Assembly (NCBI GenBank): GCA_010093515.1
Contig: MU001675.1
Location: forward strand, 355,917 to 395,708
Length of the DNA stretch: 39,792 bases
Reading direction: 5' to 3'
From: Lineolata rhizophorae
Lineage: Eukaryota > Ascomycota > Dothideomycetes > Lineolatales > Lineolataceae
A model generated the notes under the pieces. It saw only the letters and a list, made by a program, of their open reading frames with translations. It was not told the DNA's origin and ran no database searches. The position numbers and the translations under genes were made by a program. Positions 18,526-28,999 of this stretch are shown here, piece by piece. How positions within the stretch are numbered: position 1 is the stretch's first letter; every line of letters starts with the position of its first letter.

Positions 18526-21500
18526 ATGGCGCACCTACTCCGCGGAAAGCAGGCAGGCATCCAGAATGACCTGTCTGCAGGCATAACCTCCGATCTCTTC
18601 GCCGTCGACGACGTGAGCATCCCCGCCCTTCCTTGTGCATGCGCCGAGCGACGCAGCTGCCTGACGCCACGAAGCTAACATATCGTGTCCACTCCCCAGC
18701 TCGGTCGTTATGGCGTCGGCTCGCAAATCTCTCAAATCGCGTACGACCCCGTGCAATCGTTGCTCGCCGTGGGCACCAATGACACCCAGTTCGGCCCGGG
18801 CCAGATCTACATCTTCGGTCAAAAGCGTGTGAATGCCGTGCTGCCGTTGCCTAAGAGGGCATCGGTCAAGGCTCTCCAGTTCTGCGCCGACAAGTTGCTG
18901 TGTTTGGACTCGAAGCATGACTTGTCCATCTATTCGCTCGAGACGAAGAAGCTGCTGGCCGGCCACTCGGCGCCGGGTATCGTGACAGCACTGCATAGCG
19001 ATCCGACCCTAGACTACGCGCTGTTAGGGATGCAGAATGGTGAGAGAGACACAAATATTCGAGATGCGCGAAATCGAATGATTGGTATTGACACTATCAC
19101 CAAGGCGACGTTATGGCCTATGACCTCGACCGTGAAGCGCCCGCACCCTTCAAGATACCCAACCTCTGGAAGGAGATAAATCCCCGCGCCCGCGCCGTCC
19201 CCGTTGTGACACTACAGTTCCACCCGCGCGATATCGGGTCGCTCCTCATCGGCTACATGGAAGGCGCCTGCATCTACTCCTTCAAACAGAATAAAGCCGT
19301 CAAGTTCTTCCACTATGAGCTGCCACGCGGCGCGCCCGGCGGCGATTCTGACCCAGCGTCCATGAGTATGGCTCGCAGCCCTAAGCTGACGCAGGCAGTC
19401 TGGCATCCGACGGGGACGTTCATACTCACGGGCCATGAGGACAGTAGCTTGGTGTTTTGGGATCCGAAGGACGGACGCATCGTCATGGCGAGGACGTTGG
19501 CTGACACCAACGTGGACAGGCCGGAGGCTGGAAATGCCACACCGGGAGGCACGCATGGCACATTCGCGCTGAAGGAGCCTATATTCAGCATAGCGTGGTG
19601 TGCCAACGTAGACCCCGACGATACGGCCATCCTAGTTGCTGGCGGCGCGCCAACAACGATGCCCACTAAAGGCCTTACTCTCTTCGAGCTCGGTCGAACA
19701 CCAAACTATGCCACGTCCTCCTGGCAAGTACTTTCGAGTCACTTCGAGTCCCCACGGCGGCAGCGCATTCTTCCTACTCCTCCTAACGCCGAAGTTATCG
19801 ACTTCTGCCTCATCCCGCGCACGTCGCCGCACTTCGCGGGAGCTCAAGACCCCATAGCTATCATCGCTCTGATGTCCTCGGGTGAAATCATTACCCTCAG
19901 CTTCCCCTCGGGCCACCCTATCTCGCCGACCAACCAGCTTCACCTTTCTCTTACCTTCGTTCACCCCTTCATCATTGCCGCCAACCTCTCCACCATCGAA
20001 CGCCAGAAGTGGCTCGGCATGACGGAGCACCGCGCGCATGGCCCGCTAATCCTCACGGGCGGCAAGGAGTCTAGCCACCCGCTAAAGCGGTTCGAAGGGC
20101 GCAACGTGGCGCAGACAGCACACGCCGACGGGACGGTGCGGCTATGGGATGCGGGCCATGCCGACGAAATCGAGAACGAGGAACTACTGCAGGTGGACGT
20201 GGCGCGGGCCGTGGGCCGTTGCGACGGCGTCGAGGTTACGCGCATGTCGCTAGCCGGTGCAACGGGCGAGTTCGCCGCGGGCTTGCGCTCCGGCGAGCTG
20301 GTTGTGTTTCGCTGGAACCACAACCGCAATGCCGGGAGGGAGCCTCCAAGGGATGCGGATAACGCGGGGCCGGGCCAGCTCACCAACGTGACGGGGCGGG
20401 CTGACCCGTCGCTGCACGACGGCCTCTTGCCCTTCACGCTTCTGGACCAGCAGGATGGACCTTGCACCGCGCTCCAGCTCTCCGACGTCGGTTTCGTCGC
20501 CGCTGCCTTCGAGGGCGGGTCCCTGGTCATCATCGATCTGCGCGGTCCCGCTATCATCTACACGGCCTCCGTCACGGACTTCATCAAGGAGAACAAGCGC
20601 GGCAGCTTTCGCCGCAGTGGCGGCCGGCACGGCGACTCAGCCAGCAAGCCCGAGTGGGTCACGGTGCTCGAGTTCTCAGTCATGACGCTCGACGGCGACG
20701 ACTACTCGTCGCTGCTCCTGCACGCGGGCACGAACCTCGGCCACCTCGCCACGTTCCAGCTCCTACCGGGCCAGGGCGGGCGCTACTCGGCGCGCTTCGC
20801 CGGCGCCGTCGCGCTCGACCACGGCGACCGCGTCGTGTCCATCTCGACGCTCAGCGCCGATGACGGCGGGCCCGCACGCGCCACGCAGCGCGCTGTCGCG
20901 GGCCTACGAGACGGCAGCACGCACGTAAACGGTGTCGTGCTGGCCGTCGGGGCCAGCGGCGCGCGCCTCTTCCGCGCCCCCGGCGAGAAGCACAAGGGCG
21001 CGAGCAAGACGTGGGACGAGGCGCTGTGCGACGCCGCGGCGCTGACGTGGGTAGGTGGGCCGGCGGGAATGGACGCCAAGGGCGTGGCGCTCGTGGGGCT
21101 TTTCGGGGATGGCTTCGCGAAAGCGTTTTCGCTTCCGGGCTTGAAGGAGATTGCAAAGGTGAAGCTGGATGGTAGCGCAGCGGGAGGGGAGGGCCCGGCG
21201 TTGGATGTGAGGAGGTTTGCGGATGCGGTGGTGACGCAGACGGGGGACGTGCTTGGGTGGGCTGGGCCGAGCGAAATGGCGTTAGTGAATGTGTGGGGGA
21301 GCGGCCTGAACTTGTTGGTTTCCCGCCTGGTAATTGGAGCATGGGAGACATGCTAACCAAGTGCTTGCGCAGCGTCCGGTCCAAGGATACTTTGTTCAAT
21401 CCGGACTCGCTCATCCCGCCTCGACCGACCATTTCGAACTTGCAGTGGATATCCGGCACGCAGTATATCACGCCCGCCGATATGGACCTTCTCAGTACGT

Positions 21501-21909
21501 ACTCTGGGCGCCTCGAATCATATATATTTGGTCGTGCTAACAAACCACAGTCGGTGGGCCGGACCGTCCGCCATCGAAGCGCATGATTGCTCAGGCCCGC
21601 GCTGAAGAGCAGCAGCGCCGCGCTGCTGCTCGTGCCGGCGGCTCGTCGTCCTCAGCCCCGCAGGATGAGGGCTACTGGGCGTCGATGCAGCGCGCTATCA
21701 ACGAGAGAACCGAGAAATTGGGTATCGTCGGCGATAACATGGATCGCCTGCAGGAGAACAGCAATAGCTGGGCGGACGACGTGAATAAGTTTGTGAACAA
21801 GCAGAAGAGGGGTTTTGTTATGGGTGGTAAGTAGTAGTTTGCATCGTAGATTTGGTTTCAGGCTGACTAAAGGATCCGTGCAGCTATGAAGTCGAAGTTT
21901 GGTCTGTAA
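18526..21909 (+). CDS. SRO7: Sro7/Lgl/tomosyn-family WD40 exocytosis protein with SNARE-like C-terminus
   Basis: Six exons: 18526-18612, 18700-19039, 19105 to about 21329, about 21386-21494, 21551-21826 and 21884-21909, encoding about 1020 aa. The junctions restore LFAVDD-LGRYGVGSQ, LGMQNG-DVMAYDLD, DMDLL-IGGPDRPPS and GFVMG-AMKSKFGL. The exon 3/4 junction is uncertain: the alternative 21313/21373 also keeps the frame and gives 1019 aa. Most of the protein is a double WD40-type propeller (PVVTLQFHPRDIGSLLIGY, AVWHPTGTFILTGHEDSSLV). The last about 70 residues (MQRAINERTEKLGIVGDNMD, then NSWADDVNKFVNKQKRGF) form an R-SNARE-like helix, as in tomosyn. The family binds Sec9-type t-SNAREs and acts with Sec4/exocyst in polarised secretion at the plasma membrane. 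Confidence 0.93.
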
Positions 21910-22981
21910 AGGAGTTGATCGCAAGTAAATGGGCTAGGCACTTTTATAGTTTGGCAGGCGTCTTATATGGTCTAGGATGGTTTCCACTGGTAGGTCACGA
22001 CATAGCTGGTTTCGCAAAATCGACGGTGTGGGATCTCAATGATTGGTGTGGGAGTTAACTTTTCAAGCGACTCATTCAATCACATTTCAGTAAGAAGGAA
22101 AAAGCAATGTACAAGAACAATTGGGGATTAGGACATGTAAAAGAAAAAAAAGATGAGATAGTTAAGCGGCTGCGTTAACATCATGAGATAAGTTCAAGTA
22201 GACAATATTCCCAAATTTGATGGTTTGTTTCCTACATGCATAAGTGAAGAATTACGCCCAACAAACTCGCCGAATCGTTCCAGTGCATCCCAAGAAGTAA
22301 ACCACCAGTAGCAAAATAATTCCTGTGACTAACCCGGCTCGCTGCCCAGCAGGTCTTTTACTAGTGGCTTGTTTCGGCTCTGGGAAGGTCAGGTTCCCAG
22401 CTCAGGGCATGAAAACAGCAAACTTCGAACGCGGACGTTGCAATTACGGCTGTCGTTGACACGTAGTCTTTGTATAGCTTCATAAATATCATTTCATTTT
22501 CTATTCCAGCACCTGATGATTCGTGTCTATTGGGATAGCTTCCAAGGATGTCTGCTCGTTGTTAGAGCGTAAGGTTGGGATTGACCCTTTGGCTATTAAA
22601 CGATTGTTCTGATTCTTAGAAAGCCATTTTGGATCCATGCGGCCCATTATATACTAATACCATTCCTATTGCTAGCTTTGAATAGAGCAAATTGTGTGCC
22701 CTCTAAGCAGGAAAACATCACCTCAAGCCTGAGGCACGTCAGAATGCTGCTTCTCATGCCCTCTTGAGGAGTATCAAATAGCCCACCAAGCTGTAAAAGC
22801 ATGGCGACAAAGCATATGGATTCTTTTAGACCCAGTCATTTCATACAGCAGAACGCCACACGTGCTGAATCCGAAAGCCGCCTTTCTACTCCGAATGCAG
22901 CATCGCCAAATGTCGACTAAAGATGCAAAGCCAAAGGAAAAGCGCTCATATATCTTCCAGTCTTCACTCCAAGTAACCCAT
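21910..22981. other. convergent intergenic region between SRO7 and eIF3e
   Basis: About 1.07 kb between two convergent stops, AT-richer than the flanking genes, with an A-rich tract at about 22138-22151. It should contain both 3' untranslated regions. No gene, RNA or repeat is recognised. Confidence 0.5.
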
Positions 22982-24482
22982 TCACTTCGCTACGGCGCCA
23001 CTCAACACCTGTGTCCGGAAGAACATGCCCTTCGTGCGCTCGATAACCTGCTGGTAGACTGACTGCGGGGGGTGGTTCATCACTACAGTGCCCGCCTGAT
23101 AGTCGATCTTAGCGTCCACGCGCGTGTCGCGGATTAGGTTGACGATCCACTTCTCGCCCTCATCCTGGGAGAGGCCGAGACGAGTCGATAGGTCCCTGAG
23201 GTTGAAAGGTATTAGCATCGACTTGCTGGAATAAGGAATTGCATGAGGGCCTAGGGGCGCAACATACTTGATGTCTATCCTCTGGTGAATCTTGCAATAG
23301 CTCTCCGAGATGAGATGCCTTGCCGCATCGACAAACGCATCTGCCACGCTGCACAAGAAGAAGTCATTACGAAGCAGCTCCGACGCCTCCAAAAGCTTCT
23401 TCTGTGCCTCCTCAAAGTCAAAGTCCACGTAAAGCGCGCGCACGAAATCCGTTACTGGATCCGAGTACTCGTAGCCCTCTTGCCTAACGACACGGACCAA
23501 GTCCTTAAGCTGCTTCGCATACCCGCTAGTGTTGCGGCTGCGTCCCGCGCTACGGTTAGTGATGACAGCGGCGGCCAGGTAGCGCAGGATCCAGGGGCAG
23601 GCTGTCTGGATGGTGTTGATGTAGGCGGCGGAGAAGAAGAGCTCCGTGAGGGTGTCGCGAGCAGGTTCGTGGTTGAAGAAGGGGAAGAGCGCCCAGTGCA
23701 CGAGCCAGGTGCGCTGGTGCAGCTGCGCCAGCGGGGCGGAGAAGAGCCGCGTGTCGATGTTCTCGCGTACCTTGGAGATGCCTTCCATGACGGACTCCCA
23801 CTTCTGCGCGTCTTCGGCCGGTGAGTCCGACGGGCGGAGGATATCGCAGGCTAGTTTGCCCCAGGTAGCTTGGGCGATCTTGTCATTGTCGGTAGACTGT
23901 CGGAAAGAGATCGGTCAGGTTTGATTTGTCTTAAACACCTGGGAAATGCATAGGTGTTGTGCTTACCAGCACTGTGAAGCGATAGAGCAGTTCGCCCGCA
24001 TGATCATACGCGCCCCTGCTATACTGAAACTGGCCAAAGTCGTATAGGCTATTGACCATGTCCATCGTCACGCCGTGCGTCTCCTTCAAATAATTGAAGT
24101 TGGCCACCTTGTCGCTGCGTAGATTCCCCACCACCTCATCGTCGTCAAGCAGCTCCAGCATCTTCGCTGTATGCTCTTGGAAGCTGTAATACTGCTGCAG
24201 CACGGCGTCACGGCGCTGTGCATACTCGGCCGGCGGCTCGCTCGTATCGTGGATCTTGCAGTACAGATCCGCCAGGTAATCGGCCATGTTGGAGTCTTTG
24301 AGCAACTCGAACTGTGTTTGCAGTATCTCCTTCGAGGGCCCTTCTTCATCATCGTCCGTGCCTAGGAAGAGGATGATTTGCAGTACGAGGTGGCGGTCGA
24401 GATGCGGGATCAGCTTTGGGAGGAGGTCGTACGTCTTCGATATATCGTCGGCGCCGGTGGGCGCATTGGCGCCGTCCGCCAT
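22982..24482 (-). CDS. INT6: translation initiation factor eIF3 subunit e (Int6)
   Basis: Three exons: 24482-23967, 23896-23268 and 23195-22982. They total 1359 nt and encode 452 aa, the usual size. Intron 1 (23966-23897) has GTAAGC and CGACAG. Intron 2 (23267-23196) has GTATGT, a GCTAATAC branch and CTCAG. Both keep frame, giving [14 protein letters not shown] and [15 protein letters not shown]. The N-terminal helical repeats ([20 protein letters not shown]) are followed by the C-terminal PCI/winged-helix region with [19 protein letters not shown] and [20 protein letters not shown]. The protein is a scaffold subunit of eIF3 in the 43S pre-initiation complex and related to proteasome-lid PCI proteins. 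It is divergent from the mL49 gene. Confidence 0.96.
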
Positions 24483-24846
24483 GATTGTGAGGATTTCCGT
24501 GTGCGGGGTGAGAAGTCGAGGCTGTTCGGCGATGCAAGCCTAGACTTGTGCACCTTCGATTAATCCGTCCAAGGAATAGATGCACAGGTGTTGACTAAGG
24601 CTGCGGGCCGAAAGCGCAAAGCGTTGAGATGCGGAGGAGGGCCGGAATGTGGTGAAGAGTGTGTGGTTAAGTGACTCGCTAAATTTCCGCGCGCCAAGCA
24701 TCCTGAGCCGCATCGCCTTCGCTTCGAAGGACAACCTAGACCTTTCCGTCGCCATCACCCGAACGCTCTTCGCCTTTGCAGACTCGGCATTTTCGCTACC
24801 TTTGGTCGTCGCTTGCTACGTCCGGTAGTTGAGTTTAGTGGCGACC
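24483..24846. promoter_or_regulatory. shared divergent promoter of eIF3e and mL49
   Basis: 364 bases separate the two start codons, so both promoters and leaders must lie here. The part nearest mL49 is CT-rich on the plus strand. I see no clear TATA element. Confidence 0.6.
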
Positions 24847-25374
24847 ATGGCTTCCTCAACGCCTATCCTCTCTTTCCTACGGCCCCTTGCCCTACCGCGT
24901 CGGGCGACGCTCCGTCAATTCCAAGCGTTCTCGACGGCGAGTAGACTGCGCAACATTGCTGGTGCCACTGGTAGGAATACCACTAGACCAAGCAGGTGAT
25001 CATGATAATGTCGAAACTAATGTTGATGTGTAGAAGCCCAATCGGCGCCCACGCCTCCAACAGAGAGTCCCAAGTCCGCATCAACCACGACCTCTCCTCG
25101 ACCCTCACCCTACCCTTCGAAATCCCGGTACCACGTTGCACGCACTCATTCCGGCAACCTGCCCGTGTACCGCGATTGGAAGCGTGGTGGCAACCTGCAC
25201 CTGACGATCGTACGCAAGATCACAGGGGACCCGCACGCGTTGCGGAACGATTTGCGGCAGTACATCGGGCTGGAGGATGAGGACGCATGGGTCAATTCAA
25301 TAACGAAACAGGTCATCCTCAGTGGGTTTCATGTCGAGCAAGTGCATGAGTTTCTGAAAGGGAAGAATTTTTGA
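24847..25374 (+). CDS. IMG2: mitochondrial ribosomal protein mL49 (Img2)
   Basis: Two exons, 24847-24970 and 25034-25374, total 465 nt and 154 aa. The 63-nt intron has donor GTAGGA, branch ACTAATG and acceptor TGTAG, and the junction reads AGAT-E-AQSAPTPP. The N-terminus (MASSTPILSFLRPLALPRRA, then TLRQFQAFSTASRLR) is basic and free of acidic residues for about 34 residues, as expected for a mitochondrial presequence. A Ser/Pro/Thr-rich linker leads to the Img2 domain: YHVARTHSGNLPVYRDWKRG, NLHLTIVRKITGD and HVEQVHEFLKGKNF at the C-terminus. The protein is a subunit of the mitochondrial large ribosomal subunit; Img2 in yeast is needed for mitochondrial genome integrity. Confidence 0.9.
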
Positions 25375-26025
25375 AGGGCTTCACTGGACGAGGCAGGGAA
25401 ATAACTGTACTATATCGCTCCTGGATTAGTGCTGTATAATCTACTTGGGCGTTATACTATCGATCTTCTGTGGTATACACCATCAACACATACGATTGTC
25501 GTCTGTGGCACTAGTTGGTCTTATTGTGTTGAATGTCGCAATTATGGGACAGTGGTACCAGCCGTACATGTCCGAGTATGGAGGTGTTTAGTATATTTCG
25601 GCGTCGGGTTTCTGCGTGAGTCTCGCGCAAAATTTAATATCTTAGGTATTGGTTATTCGGGGCAACATATCCTATATTTTTCTTATGTCAAGACAACGCA
25701 GCAGTACTTAGAAATCGTGATCAGAAGGGAAGTATTACTCCCCATATTATGCGGAATAACTATATAGCGGGCCCGCCTCCAAGAACTTAGGTCCCTTGGT
25801 CCGTGCACAGCGGCTGCCTCGCCTCCGTGATCCAGCTTCCCGTCACTTCCATCATCCGTCTATTCTGCATCGTCGGTTCGCCTTGCATCAACCTCAACTT
25901 TGCCTGCCGCCAAACTTCGATACCTCCAGCTGTCAGATAGCTCTATCTTCCGACGCGTCAAGCGCACCCGCATCCGCTCTTTGCCGAAGCGCCGCCGTGT
26001 GCGCCATCACAACTTCATCATCACC
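25375..26025. other. intergenic region between mL49 and RPT3
   Basis: About 650 bases holding the mL49 3' end and the RPT3 promoter. The left part is AT-rich. From about 25,790 the plus strand becomes pyrimidine-rich, as in a fungal leader. No gene is supported. Confidence 0.5.
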
Positions 26026-27547
26026 ATGGGCGACGTCCTCGTCGAGAGCCCGGCCAACACCCTGCCGCCGCACAAGAGGCAGCTCCCGTCATCGATACCC
26101 AACATCGAGTCGCTTGAGGGTTTTGCAACGGACGGCACCGATGATTATTCCACATTCAAGAAGCTGCAAAGGCAGCTAGAGTACGTGACGTCTGACGGCC
26201 AGTGGATATGGCGAGCATACGCGGCTGACGAGGTCACAGGTACATCAACTTGCAGGAAGAGTACATCAAAGACGAGCAGAGGTCGGTATATGGGGTTCCG
26301 AAGAAGCAACTTCTGCTGCTGCTCTCGGTATAGCTGTAAGCTAACTACACCAGGAGTCTGAAGCGCGAGCTCGTCCGGGCACAGGAAGAGATCAAGCGCA
26401 TCCAGAGTGTACCGCTGGTCATCGGGCAGTTCATGGAAGCCATAGACCAAAAGTCCGTCGCACCTTACACTTATGTTACAGGGAGATTATATTTATTTGC
26501 TAACTCGCCACAGCACCGGAATCGTTCAGTCCTCTACTGGTTCGAACTATGTTGTCCGCATCCTCTCCACGCTCGATCGCGAGCTGCTCAAGCCTTCATC
26601 CTCGGTAGCCCTACACAGACACTCGAATGCTCTGGTGGATATCCTACCGCCTGAAGCAGATTCATCGATCGCTATGCTAGGAGCAGACGAAAAACCAGAC
26701 GTAACATACGCGGATGTCGGAGGCTTAGATATGCAGAAGCAGGAGATTCGGGAGGCAGTTGAACTGCCCCTCACACACTTCGATTTGTACAAGCAAATCG
26801 GTACGTAGGCTCAGGAACATATATACCGCCGTAGCCGGCACATATGCTTACTGACGCAATCTAGGTATCGATCCTCCTCGCGGTGTCCTACTCTACGGCC
26901 CTCCGGGAACCGGCAAGACCATGCTTGTAAAGGCGGTTGCAAACAGCACTACCGCTTCATTCATTCGCGTTGTCGGCTCCGAGTTCGTACAGAAATACCT
27001 GGGCGAGGGTCCCCGCATGGTGCGCGACGTCTTCCGCATGGCGCGTGAGAACTCGCCGTCCATTATCTTCATCGACGAGATCGATGCGATCGCGACGAAG
27101 CGCTTCGACGCGCAGACGGGGGCCGACCGCGAGGTGCAGCGCATCCTACTCGAGCTACTCAATCAGATGGACGGCTTCGACCAGACGGCCAACGTCAAGG
27201 TCATCATGGCGACCAACCGTGCCGACACGCTCGACCCGGCCCTGCTCCGCCCCGGCCGTCTTGACCGCAAGATCGAGTTCCCCTCGCTACGTGATCGCCG
27301 CGAGCGCCGCCTCATCTTCTCGACCATCGCGTCCAAGATGAGCCTGAGCCCAGAGGTCGATTTGGATAGCTTAATCGTGCGCAATGATCCGTTGAGCGGT
27401 GCGGTCATCGCGGCTATCATGCAGGATGCGGGTCTGCGCGCTGTGCGGAAGAATAGGTACAATATCATTCAGAGTGATTTAGATGATGCGTACGCGAGCC
27501 AGGTTAAGGGGGCGCAAGAGGCGGACAAGTTTGATTTCTACAGGTAA
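26026..27547 (+). CDS. RPT3: 26S proteasome base ATPase Rpt3
   Basis: Five exons: 26026-26180, 26240-26281, 26354-26452, 26514-26800 and 26865-27547. They total 1266 nt and encode 421 aa. All joins keep frame and restore [34 protein letters not shown] and LYKQIGIDPPRG. Donors of introns 2 and 3 are unusual (GTCGGT, GTCCGT) although their branch sites (CTAAC) and acceptors are normal. The order is an N-terminal coiled coil, an OB domain (to about residue 155), then the AAA+ domain with Walker A GPPGTGKT (206-213), Walker B IIFIDEID (261-268) and the [19 protein letters not shown] sensor/arginine-finger region. The C-terminus FDFYR carries the HbYX motif that docks into the 20S alpha ring. Rpt3 is one of six ATPases that unfold substrates. 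Confidence 0.97.
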
Positions 27548-28999
27548 AGAAAGGGGAGGAATGGTGAGACGGTATGGAGTGTTGAGAAATGGGATCGGAG
27601 AGTAGGGTGAGTCCAGCCTAGCATGTCGCATAACCGTGCGAGTACCTTCTCGATGTACAATAGTACTTGTAATAGGAAGGTGGCATAGTAAACTTAGTTT
27701 TATTTTAGCTTTCGCGCCACAACAAACTTAATGAGCTACGCGGCTTTCTGCAACTTAACGTGACGACTTTGGCACGTGAGGGTCGAGCACGTGGTCGCCT
27801 CATCTAGGTAATTAGCTGCGAGACTATCAACATCAAGTCTTTTTACATCTCAGAAAGCATCTTCAAGCACATGCGTTCGACTTATGGAGAAAGCCCTTGT
27901 GACTGCAAACATTTCCTGCCGCTTTCATAGGACAGTAACAGAATCCGATGGCGCCATGCACAATGTTTGATCGTCCCAGCGGCGATCCTTAAGCCATTCC
28001 AAATCCAGTTACATAGTATAGGCTTCACATGCATATACGACGATACTGACCTAACATGTTAAAATGTAAAGTAGACTTGGCACATGCAGATGGCAGCGCT
28101 TTTTCGCTTCGCAGGAGCCCGGCGATGCCTTCTCAGGAAGGTGTGTTAAACATGACGGAGCTTTTCGCGTAATGGCCTTCTACTAGACAAAATTGCAGCA
28201 CAACAGTTCCGGATTAAATTGGGATCATCACTCAGCTCATTTCTTCTCGTTTTCGCGTGTTTAAATCGCAGACTTCTATGGAGATCCATGTCATTGTAAA
28301 GCACCATGCCGCATAGCATGCTCAGATGGCGTTTGACTTCAAGCGTTGATATCTTTTGGGTATTCATAAGGCCCGTATCTAATCTGTGAGCTACTAGGGA
28401 TTTTATTCTGAGCCTCCTTGAACATCAAATTAGATGTACAGGTCCAGGAATACTTCAATCCCTACCCCACCCGTGACCCTTGCTCCCTTAATCGAGACAC
28501 ATCCTCAAACCAAAACCCATCTCCTCAGCCCAGCCGCCCTCAAAACGGAAAGTCTTGGCGCCTTCCGGCAAAATTGGACGCGCCACCATTACTTGCGCCG
28601 GCGACGTGCATAGAGCGACGCGTCCAGTGACGGCCGCGAGTTGCGGTCTGCGTTATTTGAACCGAGCGGGCGGGGGCAGGGGATGCCCATGTAACGGATT
28701 GCGGTCGATCGTTGGTCGAAGGCTCGGCCGCTATTGATGATGGTGGGACGCTTGCGTTCGGCGGTAGTACTGTGGGGTCGCAGGGTTTGATGGACGATAT
28801 AATGGGCGGTTGGGTTAGGCCGCCTTGTTACCTAATCGAGGAAGATGGAGACTGGGAGAATAAAGGCGGATGCGGCTGCTTTAGTATGGTATGGATTGTC
28901 GCATTGAAATTGGCTCAATTCCAATGGTTTCTGAATGTGCTCGACTTTTGAAGTAAGCTCATCGGTCCTTCTGTCGTGGTCAAGGCAATCTGTTGTGCC
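27548..28999. other. RPT3 3' flank, no gene recognised
   Basis: About 1.45 kb. The first part is the RPT3 3' region. Open frames up to 80 codons occur but none has a family motif, and no splice-linked series of frames is convincing. A short GC-richer patch lies at about 28,550-28,800. Confidence 0.4.
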
